Origin: Volutella citrinella
Lineage: Eukaryota; Ascomycota; Sordariomycetes; Hypocreales; Nectriaceae
Direction: 5' to 3'
Assembly: GCA_034401135.1 (NCBI GenBank)
Contig: JAWZSP010000005.1
Location: forward strand, 4,508,501-4,572,500
DNA: 64,000 nt
Shown: piece after piece, positions 1 through 10,674 of the stretch
How the letters are laid out: each line of letters opens with the position of its first letter
Position numbering within the stretch: the first letter of the stretch is position 1
Translations under genes and position numbers: made by a program
The notes under the pieces: generated by a model
The model's input: the letters and a program-made list of their open reading frames with translations, nothing else
Told to the model about the DNA's origin: nothing
The model's database searches: none

Positions 1-595
1 TAGCTATTTATCTTATTTATAAGGGCAGACTTAAAGTAGCTTAAATATAAGAGCTTATACTTATAAAAAGAATTATTAAAATAGTTAGATAAGAGCTAAA
101 AGCTTAAAATAAAGAGTATTACTTATATAATAGCTTTTTTAATAATAGTAGTAGTAGTTTTATTAGCCTTTTTTTTAGCTTTAGTAGTAATAGTATAATA
201 GTAAGCTTTTTACTTATATTTAGTAGTAATAATAGTAATATTATAAGTAGTAATAGCTTTATTAATATTACTATTTATATATTAGTAACTTATTTATTTA
301 AATTATAACTTATTTAGTCTTATAGCTTAGATATTAAGGCTAGGGAGGGTAATAATAATAAAGGTATTAAGCTTAAAAGTAAAAGGGATAATAATAAAAA
401 AGAAATACTACTTAATATATAAAAAAAAGGCTTAAATAGGTAAAACTATACTTATTTATATTTATAATATCTTAAAGAAAATAATAAAAATAAATTTAAA
501 GAAAATACTATAAGAAATATATAGTTAGTATTATATAGCTTAAATTACTATAATAAGCAGGCTTTATTAAAAAGATATATAATAAAGTAAAAAGA
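1..595. repeat. AT-rich RIP-mutated repeat relic
   Basis: No gene is visible. The stretch is extremely A+T rich, dominated by TA, TTA and TAG words, with stops in all frames, as expected of a repeat heavily hit by C-to-T/G-to-A mutation. The original element cannot be named from sequence alone. It ends where the RIP-mutated solo LTR at 596 begins. Confidence 0.6.
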
Positions 596-1035
596 TATAA
601 TAATTAGAGTAGTCTTAACTATATAAACCTATACTAAAAGTACTAGGGGTTTATATTAGCAGAGCGGATAGAGTAATACTACTAAGTAGTAATTAATACA
701 GGTTGCTATTATATCTAGTAAGAGTCAAAGGTTACTAAGTAGTAGTAATTAAAATAACTAAGTTATATTAATAGCTAAAGAGCTGCTTATACTAGATATA
801 CACTCTTTATCAGTCTATATAATAGTCTAGTCTTTTATTATATAGCCTACTACCTGTCCTTTATTTACAGAGTATAATATACTAGAGAGCGCAGCGCTCT
901 AGGAGCGCTGTCGCTCCTCTATTCATCGCTCCTACTCTGATTAGTCTATAGTCATGTAGGTAGGGCGCTGGTTCTTCCGTTCTGGTCGGCTGTGCCGCGG
1001 GTCCGGTCACTGTGTATTAGCATCAGGTCCTGATA
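596..1035 (-). mobile_element. RIP-mutated solo LTR, Ty3/gypsy type
   Basis: This 440-bp block aligns by eye, in the same inverted orientation, with the cleaner solo LTR at 57091-57563: both share a stretch reading as TAAACC...AGTACT...GGGTTTAT, the segment with GCAGAGCGGATAG, and the terminal ATTAGC(A/G)TCAGGT. The terminal TGT/ACA is mutated to TAT/ATA. Flanks are AAAGA (591-595) and AGAGA (1036-1040), which match as a target duplication if one G-to-A RIP change is allowed. The 880-960 part is less mutated than the rest. Confidence 0.75.
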
Positions 1036-1372
1036 AGAGAGCTAAAAAAAAAAAAAAAAAGTAGAATTTAAAAAATATAAAAAGCCTTTTATAATTATAA
1101 ACTTATAATAAGAAATAGTAGCTTAGTAATTTATTATAACTTTTATTATTACTATTTATAAGCTATTATTATAAGTATAAAAAGTATTATTTTAAACTAC
1201 TTAATAGTAATATATAAATTATATTAAATTCTATATATATATACTTAGTAATATAATAAAGATCTACTTTATTTAAATACCTTTCTAATTAAAAAAATAA
1301 GTAAGTAATTAATAATATATAAATTAAAACTATTTAATAGACTTTAATATATTTAGTCTAAGAGGGTGTATT
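1036..1372. other. AT-rich RIP debris, no gene
   Basis: AT-rich sequence with an A-run near 1047-1063 and no recognisable reading frame. It ends with GTATT at 1368-1372, the left copy of the target duplication of the retrotransposon that follows. Confidence 0.5.
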
Positions 1373-1811
1373 TATTAAAACCTGGCGCTAATATACAGTA
1401 TATAGTAAAAAGTATATATATCTACCCTATAAATTAAAAGAACTATAGACTAAGAGATAAAGGAAATATAGATTATTAGCTACTAATCAGGATAATTATT
1501 ATACAGGGATTAAAAACAATTACTATAATAATAAGATTATTATTAGTAATAACTATTACTAAAAGGTAATAAAGGGAAATAGTAACTAGTATTAATATAT
1601 ATAGAACTATTATAATATAATAAAAAGGACTAGCCTCTTTAGCTATTAATATAACTTAATTATTATAATACGCTTATCTATTACTAGATATAATAATTTA
1701 TTTATCTTATATATTAATTAATACTCAGTATTACGCCCTAGTATAATTACTAATATAAACCCCAGTATAATTACTACTATTTACACAGTTAGAACCAGCC
1801 CGGTTATTATA
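1373..1811 (+). repeat. 5' LTR of the gypsy element (heavily RIP-mutated)
   Basis: Aligns end to end with the 3' LTR at 9052-9490, and also with a cleaner solo copy at 58416-58856 in the opposite orientation. Where the two LTRs of this element differ, the 5' copy nearly always carries A or T where the 3' copy carries G or C. Terminal bases are TATT...TATA instead of the canonical TGTC...CACA. Confidence 0.92.
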
Positions 1812-1859
1812 TATTAATAGCTCTTATTTAGTTATACTACCTGCATAATACTAAGTAAT

Positions 1860-4800
1860 ACTTATAATAGTATCCTAAGGAAAGAAGCTTGCTACTGCTA
1901 GCTCGTCAGGTACCTGCTAGAACACCCCACCTAGCAACAACACTATAAAAGATGTTAGGGAAGAATCTGATAACGACTACGGACCGGACATCACCTGACT
2001 CAAGGCGGACAATGCCTCCTTGAGAAAACAATTGGAAGACACGAAGGCACACTCCACCTAGATTGGGAACTATGTTAACAAATAGATCAGTCGACTGACC
2101 CAGCAAACTGCTATCCTCAACGAACAGCTGACTAATACCTAAACGGAGAATGCAAGCCTCAGGGAAACTATCAATGCCATCAGAAACGCGCAAACGCGTG
2201 GACTCCAGAGCGCCCGAGAGGGAATCAAGAACATCGGATGCATAGGACCACCTGTTAAAGACTTCAGAGAAATCGTTAAACTAAAGAACCCTGAACTATA
2301 GGAGGGCAACAAGACCACCCTACCCGACTTTATTATAGCACTCTGATCTCACTTCATAATATACTAAAATACCTTTGATAGTGAAGAGCGTAAGGTACAA
2401 TTTGCCATCGGACTCCTCTGAGGAGACCTAAGGACTACTATAAACACCTACCTCAAGGATTACCTTGAAAACGACCCAGCTACTAGAAAGGGATTCACCC
2501 AGATTCTGTTCAGCGATTTTGAGGCCTTTGAATAAACGTTGATCAACGACTTCAGAGAAGTCGATAAAAGGTACTAAGCACTCATGGCTATCCAGAAGCT
2601 CAACCAGCATAAAGTAGCGTCAGCATACTTGACTAAATTCCGACACCTGCTGAACAAACTTAACTGGACTGATGAAATGGCAATCGACGAGTTCTACTAA
2701 GGACTCAAGGACAATGTTAAAGACGAAATAGCGAAAAATATGAATCTACCTACGGATTTCACAAGCTACGGACAACTTGCTGTCAAGATCGACAATAGGC
2801 TATTCGAACAATCCCAGGAGAAATGATGCGAAGGTGGGAGCGAAAATCGCAGGACTCAGCTAAAGCAAAACCAGGGAAGAAAGCGATTCACCCCAACCTC
2901 TTATAGACAAGCGCCAGGACCAATGGAGCTTAGTAACACCTAAAAAATCCTTTGCTAGAACTGTGGCAAACACGGACATCGATCACCCGAATGCTACAAC
3001 CCGGTAAAAACAAACGATAAGTTTAAACCTAAGTTCAATCAGGTCCCTGAAGGTAAGAAGGTACAATTCACTAACGCACAGTACAACGAGGATGAGCAAA
3101 CAGCCATCCGCACAGTCAAAATGATCCAGGTCACGCAACCAGCAGACACCCAGGAACAGGATCTGGTCACCATAACCTACATAGAGGAAACTGCTGGACA
3201 CAAGGTCGAACCTGGACCTATTTATTCAAGGATATGGGACGACGAGTATACCTGGTGTACTATATGCAGACAAACCGGACACGAAGTATGATATTGCGAC
3301 CTAATAGAACGAATTAAGGAAGTAAGACTTGATAACTTCGATCCCACCTAATGGTTGGTCGGATATAATAATAGAGAAGTAGTAGGCGTCAGCCGAGCCT
3401 TTTGCCCTAAGGAGAAGAAGGAGGAATGCACCTACCTCCTATGCCTTAAGCACTGGAAGAAGGTAGCCCGCTTTGCTTCCTAACAGTGGCAGGAATGGCA
3501 TACAGAACGATACCTACTGGCATACTAACGACCCACTAAACAACTTAGAGTTATGAAATAATAAAGCGAGACTCGAAAAGAACGACAACGGAGGTATAAA
3601 AGAGACCCTCCGGAGTACTAAGAACGAGACTAAGAAGAAGACTGGGAATGGGCGATTAGTAAGAAGTTCAACCCTATAAATTGGAATATAGACTACAAGA
3701 ATAAGGCACGAACTATTATTATATTAGCCACACCCTAGCTCTATATAGGCAAAACAAAAGACTAATGCGATATCCTGGTATGTTTTATATACTAGCTAGA
3801 AGTATATAAGGTATTCACCTAATAGTAGAACGAGTACGCCATATTAATCGAAGCCCATAACCACAGGCCCTATTAAAGGAACAACAATATACTAGAACTC
3901 TAGGGACCGATACCCGACGCAGGCTGAGAAAAGCTAATTAAGACTATCGCTATGGCCCGATCAGGCTATGACTTAACAGGGGGCTTAAGGAATAAAATCA
4001 CCCTCACGGCAGCACTTACTATAAAAAATAAGTATAATACTCACTATTAATAAAGGAAGAACCTATAGTAGAAGCAGGCAGAAAGCCACCTCAGATAGCG
4101 GAAGGTAGAAAACTACCTTATAGGAGAATGGACGCCGGTCTTTAAAGGACCTATGCGCTAGCATAATAATACTAAACCACTATACATAACACAACAAAAG
4201 CGCGACTAATAAAGGGAACCGACTCCGGAACCAACTACTGATAACTAAGTCACCCTCTAGACGTAAGAATAGGAAGAAGCAAACGACCTCTATGTCCAGG
4301 AAAAACTACAACAGTTCTGGATATATAGACTTGCTTCTGACTGACTATTACGAGTCAAGTAGGACAGAGCCCTCTTGCTGGGACTAGGCCTATAAAAAGA
4401 CGAGCTCTAACTATAAGACCTAGAGGGAACAGACCCCTGACACAGAAAGGCAACCCAGGTTTTTCACAAACTGAACCAATAGGAAAAAGAAGAAAGTCAA
4501 GTATGCGCCCTGGCCTAACAACTCACTAAGGGAAGCATAGCGATCATTCCCGCCTTCACACAAAACAACAGACAAAACTGCGTCAACACTAACGTAAGGG
4601 ATCTAGCGATATTCAGCCTATATAACATAGAGCATGGAGATCTATCCTGGACACACTGCTATAACCACATATATTGAATATATAAAGAAATGAAGAGGAA
4701 GTACGACATATACCTAACCTGACCTAATCAAGATGCAGAAGAACTGGTATTATTGCTATAAGACAGCAGGCACTAATGGGAAGTAGTAGGAAGACTGGAA

Positions 4801-4930
4801 TGTGACGCGGTCACTGTTAACCTGCAACTATACTACGGGATGCAAGCACATACCTGCACTGATATAGAATGCAGAGTACACATAAAGTACAAGCTCAACC
4901 AATACCACTATAACAGAAGACACGATAATA
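1860..4930 (+). pseudogene. gag region of the gypsy element, RIP-broken
   Basis: Gag is the structural and nucleic-acid-binding polyprotein of the particle. No open frame survives, but coding character does: a charged, coiled-coil-like N-terminal stretch (about 1990-2200), a capsid-like middle, and two CCHC zinc knuckles with exact C-X2-C-X4-H-X4-C spacing. The first is at 2953-2994 (one intervening residue now a TAG stop) and the second at 3256-3297 (one residue now TGA). The segment from about 3400 to 4930 continues as degraded coding sequence of unclear domain content between the knuckles and the protease. Gag is less AT-rich than the 5' LTR upstream. Confidence 0.8.
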
Positions 4931-5009
4931 AGAGAAAAGGAAGATGTTGTTAGTAACTGAGCTACTTGAATGACTAGAAAACCCAACCAAATGACTCAGC
5001 ACTACTACT

Positions 5010-8000
5010 AGTGACCACAGGACGCAATTAATAATAAAGATACGGGTTAAAGGGGAATAGCTAGACGTGCTAATCGATAGCAGAGCTAATACAAACTATA
5101 TCTCGCTATGGTTAGTTAACTAGATGCGACTACCCTGGATAGAGAAGGAACGACTATACGATATAATAAACTTAGAAGGATCTACCTTTGACTACGATAA
5201 CAGGGTTATTAGCTGCGAAGTCAAGTATATGAAGACCTATATAAATGAAAAGAATAAAGGAATCAACTATAACATCGTGCTAATAGTATTATACAACGTG
5301 GTCCTTGGATATAAATAGTTATACCAGCGGAACCCACTTATTAACTAGAGGACTGGCCATATTCAGAACCAACCGAATGCCAATAGTAAAGAGCCCTACG
5401 ACGATATAAGATCTTAACCTAAGAACGGTTATAAGTCAACCGATAACAGGACGGACGATATAGATACTATCGCTACCCTAAAAGGGATATTACGGAAATA
5501 ATAGAAGCTATGCAATAGACAAGCTCAATGAGTTATTGCATACCTACGGAAACAGCTCACATAGCTTGACAAAACGCTCGAAGCTTAGAAATTGAAGGAC
5601 GAACCTGACAGACTCGCCTTAATACTACCTTAGTACTAGAAGTACGAATAACTCTTTATAAAAGAACTAGAAACAGGACTACTATTACATAGATAATAGG
5701 ACTATAAAATAGTCCTTAAAGATAGAAAAATAATAAAATTCTTTCCTATCTATAACCTAAATAAAATAAAACTTATAACTCTTAAAGAATACTTAGAAGA
5801 CATACTATACAAAGGTTATATATAAGTATCAACTTCAGAAGCCGGATATCTAGTTATATTTGTCCTAAAGAAGAATAGCAAACTTAAGCTAGTAATAGAC
5901 TACTAATAACTTAATAAAGTAATAATAAAGGACTGAACTCTACTACTACTTATTTTAAAGATAAAGGACTAGTTGCAAGGAATAAGGAAGTTCACTGCGC
6001 TTGACCTGAAAAGTATATACAACTTGATATAAATTAAGAAAGGACATAAATAGAAAACCGCATTCAGAACCAACATTATTTCAGCAAATAATCAACTATA
6101 TACTATACGAATATCTTAACATATTCGTAGTATATTATCTAGATAATATCCTAATATTCTCAGAGAACGATAAGTAATATATAGAATATATACATAAGGT
6201 ACTACGGAAACTGCAAGATGCGAAGCTATTAGTAGAACCAGGAAAAAGCAAGTTCCACATAGACAAAGTGGAGTTCTTAGGCCACATCATCTCTCATAAT
6301 AAAATCCGCATAGACCTAAAGAAAATCACAGTAGTATAAGACTGGCTGAACTTAATAGAACACTTAATAGTGAAGGATATTCAGTCATTCCTCAGATTCG
6401 CTAACTACTACTAAAAGTTTATTAGAAACTTTAGTAGTAAGGCAGTACTTTTAATAAACCTAATAAAGAAAGGGGTTACCTTTAAATAGATAAATAAGGA
6501 ATAAATAGCGTTCAAAGCGATATACAATACGATCCTTAAAGAACCTATACTTATAATATTCGACTTAAACAAACTTACAGAGCTTGAAACAGATGCCTCA
6601 GATAGCAGTCTAGGAGCTTAAATTAGATAATAAGATAAGAATAAAAAGTTATACCTAATCGCATTCTACTTATATAAACTTACTAGAGTAGAACTTAACT
6701 ATCCTATTTATAATAAAGAATTCTTAATTATTATTAATACTTTTAAGGAATTTTAATAATATCTTAGAAGAAGTAACTACTAGATTAAAGTCTATATAGA
6801 TTATAAAAATATCTCCTACTTTATAATTATATAGAAACTGAATAAATAATAACTATAATATACTGAATATCTATCTAAATTCAACTATACTATTATCTAT
6901 AGAAAAGGATCCGAAAATAGCAGAGTAGATACAATTAGTCAAAGACCTGACTTTAAACTAGATAATATTAAGATAGAAATACAACTCCTTAGACAAGATA
7001 ATAAAGAGAACTATGTCCAGAACCCAATCAGCCGAATCGTTATACTTAGATAAACCTAGCAGTAAGAACCAACTATCTAGGACGAGATAGAGGAACACCC
7101 GGCCAACGCGAACCAGGCAGGACCACTCTTTGTACCTGACGAACTCCAGTATACTCTTATTAGAGAAGTATACAAGCACATTCTATATAGATACCAAGGA
7201 GTTAAAAAGACAGTCAAATGCTTAAAGCAGAACTATATCTTCTTATAAATAAAAAAGATAGTAGAACAGGTCACCTTAGTATGCGACCTCTGTAAGAAAA
7301 CCAAGGCATTATAATATAAACCCTACGGAATGTTATAACTACTATTAGTTAGTAAATAACTATAGTATTCGGTTATAATAGACTTTATTATAAAACTATT
7401 ATTATTAGAAGACCTAATTACTAAGACATACTTTAACAGTATATATATAATCGTGGACCGATTTATGAAGTTTGTATACTACATCCTGTATAAGGAAGAA
7501 ACGGACGCAGAGCAACTAGTATTCATATTCTATAGAGTGATAGTTTCAGCCCACGGCCTACTAATAGAGATCATCTTTAATAGAGGACTAATATTTGCAT
7601 TAAAGTTTAATCAGGGACTTATAAGTATATTAGGCCTGAACTATAAATTAACTATAGCTTTTAGAGTATAAGTCGACGGTTAAATAGAATATTTAAACTA
7701 AAAGGTAGAACAATACCTCAGGTACTATATTAACTACGCACAAAATAACTAGGTAGAACTACTACTAACAGTATAATTATTATACAATTCGTCATACTAT
7801 AGTAGTATCAATACAATACTAGCTATAACACTCTATAACTATAACCCGGATGCATACTAATAACTACGAGAAGGACCCTTAAATATTAAGGCCATGCTTA
7901 AAACAGACCAAATTAAGGCAATATACTAAGAAATAAAGATAGAACTCGAGTATATTTGGAACTAGATAAAGAAATACTATAATAAGAAAAGATCGGAAGG

Positions 8001-8395
8001 ACTGACTTTTAAGAAGGGAGATATAGTCTACTTATCTACAAAAAATCTAATAATAGCGCGACAAAACAAAAAGCTAGACTATAAGTTTATCAGACCCTAT
8101 ACTATTAAAAAACGAATCGCGGCGAGCAACTACGAACTAGACTTGCCTGAGAATATCAAAGTACACCCGATATTCCACATCTCGTTTCTGGAATCAGCCA
8201 AAGACACTATCAGGGTACGAACAGACACACTATTACGATAAGAACCAGAGGTCCTGCCTAACATAGAATGGGTAGTCGAGGAAATCCTAGATAAAATATA
8301 TAAAGATGGCAAAACACTTTATTTAATTAAGTAGAAAGATTAGCCTGAATCAGAAAATATATAAGAACCTTCAGAAAACCTCACCCACTGCTTAA
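5010..8395 (+). pseudogene. pol region (PR-RT-RH-IN-chromodomain), RIP-broken
   Basis: Reading through stops, the order is: aspartic protease motif LID-S-R-A near 5070-5090 (family DSGA, Gly mutated to Arg); RT from about 5830, with a conserved LKLVIDY block, a FTALDLKS block near 5992, and YLDNILIFS at about 6138-6164 in place of the YxDD-type box; RNase H with LETDASDSSLGA near 6589; the usual RKGSENSRVD linker near 6901; integrase zinc-binding and core regions about 7150-7760, where the DRG catalytic Asp reads NRG; and a C-terminal chromodomain (VEEILD...TLYLIK...W/D) about 8275-8390. Chromodomains direct integration to heterochromatin in this family. Many stops and lost catalytic residues make it dead. 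Confidence 0.88.
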
Positions 8396-9029
8396 AGAAA
8401 CTACAGGAGTTCCTGAAGAATCAACGGAGTCGAAACCAACAACAGACCAGTCAATGACATCCAGAGCCCCGACGGACTGAGCCTCTATCACGGCTTGGGA
8501 CTCCGCGGCCTCCATCTGGTCCAAGGAGGAAAAACCCTGCTCCAACATCTTCACACCCTTCTTCTGCAACTTGCGTTTCTGACGACGCAAACGCATTAAG
8601 CGGCTAAGGCGCTTATTGACCTTTTGTTGATACTCTAACAGTTCGCGTTCTGCCTCTTCTTCATCGGCTTCTATACGATCCTTCGCCTGGGACAAACGCT
8701 CGGCTAAGAGACGCGGTTAGAACAGAGGAACGGAATAAACCAAAAAGGGACGCACCTTCAGAAAGGGATACGCCACGTGCATCACAAGAACGACCATGAC
8801 GAGTACACTCGGCACAGCGACTGTGGCCATCCATCATCTTGCAACACAAGTGCCGCGAAGCACAGAAAGAACAAGGCATGACCTCGTACCCAACGGACGC
8901 AATAAGGAGGGCTTTCGCTTTTCGAGCTTGTGACACCTTAGAGGACATGGTCAGCCAGGCGCAGGAATATTTACAGGACGAAGTACGAACCAACCAACGG
9001 ACGGTCGCGGAATGTGGCCTTGAGGACAA
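8381..9029 (-). pseudogene. Antisense ORF of the retrotransposon (CxxC zinc-finger-like plus coiled coil)
   Basis: A minus-strand coding segment lies between pol and the 3' LTR. Its N-terminal part reads CSFCASRHLCCKM...RCAECTRHGRSCD, a cluster of Cys pairs resembling a small zinc finger. It is followed, after a frame change near 8740 and one TAA, by a Glu/Lys/Arg-rich helix (EADEEEAERELLEYQQKV) and a segment with SLDQMEAAES. I recall similar antisense proteins in many fungal gypsy elements, annotated as hypothetical; their function is not known to me. Because the reading frame changes and contains a stop, this copy looks decayed, yet this segment is much less RIP-mutated than pol. Confidence 0.6.
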
Positions 9030-9051
9030 GACCTTGGGAGGGGAGACATCG

Positions 9052-9490
9052 TATCAGAACCTGGCGCTAATGCACGGTATACGGTAAAGAGCACGTGCAT
9101 CCACCCCATAGATTGGAAGAACTATAGACCAAGGGATAAAGGAAATGTAGATCATCAGCCACCAATCAGGACAATTATCACGCAGGGATTAAAGACAATC
9201 ACCGTGATAATAAGGTTATTACTAGTGATAACTATCACTAAAGGGTGACAAAGGGAAACAGTGACCAGCACTAGTATATATAGAACTACTATAGTACGAT
9301 AAAGAGGACCAGCCTCTTTAGCTATCAATACAACTTGGTTACCGCAATACGCTTGCCTATTACTAGACGTGATAATTTATTTATCTTATATACCAATTAA
9401 CGCTTAGTATTACGCCCTAGTACAATTGCTAATATAAACCCCAGTATGATTACTACTGTTTACACAGTTAGAACCAGCCTGGTCGTCATA
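9052..9490 (+). repeat. 3' LTR of the gypsy element (mostly intact)
   Basis: 439 bp, partner of the 5' LTR at 1373-1811, ending GGTCGTCATA and followed by the right target duplication GTATT. It closely matches the solo LTR at 58416-58856 (inverted) and retains GC-rich motifs lost from the 5' copy. Confidence 0.93.
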
Positions 9491-9491
9491 G

Positions 9492-9702
9492 TATTAAACT
9501 AGCTATAGGGGGTAACCTAATACAGTCAGTTATTACACAGCTCGTTTAGGTAATCCAAGGCTCGTTATAAATAGGTATATATTATCCTTATAGAATAATC
9601 CTTGTATTTATATATTATATCGCTGCCTAATACTAGCCTCTTAAAAGCGGGGTTGCGCACGTATTGAGCTAGATCCTGATCAATTCAATGACCGGTTCAA
9701 CA
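9492..9702 (+). mobile_element. Older LTR (211 bp, family B), RIP-mutated
   Basis: Matches the 210-bp solo LTR at 56240-56449 in the same orientation. Shared blocks include GGGGGTAACC, the segment CAGCTCGTTT, GAATAATCC, CCTCTTAAAAGCGGGGTTG and GAGCTAGATCCTGATCAATT. Its first four bases TATT (from TGTC) are part of the GTATT duplicated by the gypsy insertion, so the gypsy element inserted at this LTR's border. No clear own target duplication is seen (right flank CTATT). Confidence 0.8.
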
Positions 9703-10674
9703 CTATTGATGCGTCTTTGCGATCGATCATAGCAAGCATTGCGACCGTCAGTCTCGTACGCGACCAGCCCACAAAGGGAAGGCAGTGAGTTGGACACATA
9801 TAACTTTTGCATAAGTAGAAATTACTAGCTTTGAACAGGTACTTCTATCGATTTATCCTGCCCAGTTGTATCTATAGGTCCAACAGAATACCGGTATTCT
9901 ATTGAGCCGATCAGGGCCTAGTGTCTAGGCATATTAGCTTGAGTTCCGGCTGGGGAGAAGCCGAGATTCCACGGCCGTCACTAGCCCCTGGCAGGAACAA
10001 CGGTTAGTTAGGGGCGGACAGAAATAGTCGCCAGCACCGTTTTTTCTAGCGCAGCCAATGCGAGATAGCAGGAGCGGATTAGTGGCCAAGTCGTTAGAAA
10101 AGGTTAGGAGAAGCAGCGCTTTGGAAAATGTTCTACTCTAGAACACACTGACTCGGCGGTACTGCAGGCCAAACCTCTTGGCTTTCGGGGAGCCGGGCAT
10201 ATGGACCTCAGGCCGGGTCTTGGGAGAGGAATGGCCGATGATTTGGAAAAGATTCATTACTTTACCGAGTTCTGTGCACCATTGCGTATATGCTCCATGA
10301 TTCAGCCTAACCGAGAGGCCGGCGGTAGTTTGGGCCAAACTACCGTGTAGGGCGGCTACGGGCACGGGCCAATGACGCGGCAGGGGGGCACGCAGGTGTG
10401 AATCATACTCAATAAGTGTTGACCTTGGATCTTACAAAGGTCATGGATGTGTTGCTGAATATAGTGACTGTGTGCAAGTGCCCTGTATTTTTGTATCAAG
10501 GCGGTCTTGCCACTGTAAGGAGCTTTGAGGGCAACCACCACAGCCCGGGTCGCGATATCTATTAACGGCATCAGTCAGGCTTGAAGGATTCGGGAAGAAT
10601 GGAAGCGGGGGAAGGAAGCGAGAAAGGCCTCACAGTGGGCCAGCACAATAGTTGTTTGCTTTTTTGCGTGTGGC
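9703..10674. other. Intergenic, no convincing gene
   Basis: GC content returns to normal here. Short frames on the minus strand (75 aa at 10138-10365, 71 aa at 10356-10571) show no recognisable motif and no supporting neighbour. I see no RNA gene or repeat unit. Confidence 0.4.

Larger units (their letters stand above)
1373..9490 (+). mobile_element. Complete but RIP-inactivated Ty3/gypsy chromovirus
   Basis: An 8118-bp LTR retrotransposon bounded by two 439-bp LTRs (1373-1811 and 9052-9490) and a perfect 5-bp target duplication GTATT (1368-1372 and 9491-9495). In order on the plus strand one can read two gag zinc knuckles, a retroviral-type protease motif, reverse transcriptase, RNase H, integrase and a C-terminal chromodomain. 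That order (integrase after RT/RH, then chromodomain) defines the chromovirus branch of Ty3/gypsy. Every coding frame is broken by many TAG/TAA codons, so it cannot be autonomous. The 3' end (from about 8380) is far less mutated than the rest. It landed at the first base of an older LTR (9492-9702). Confidence 0.93.

Noticed and set aside
5124..8312. Short open frames within pol (for example 7453-7671) as genes
   Set aside because: They are fragments of RT and integrase between RIP-made stops.
8661..9087. Plus-strand 82-aa frame opposite the antisense zinc-finger ORF
   Set aside because: It has no motif and is a shadow of the Cys-rich minus-strand frame.
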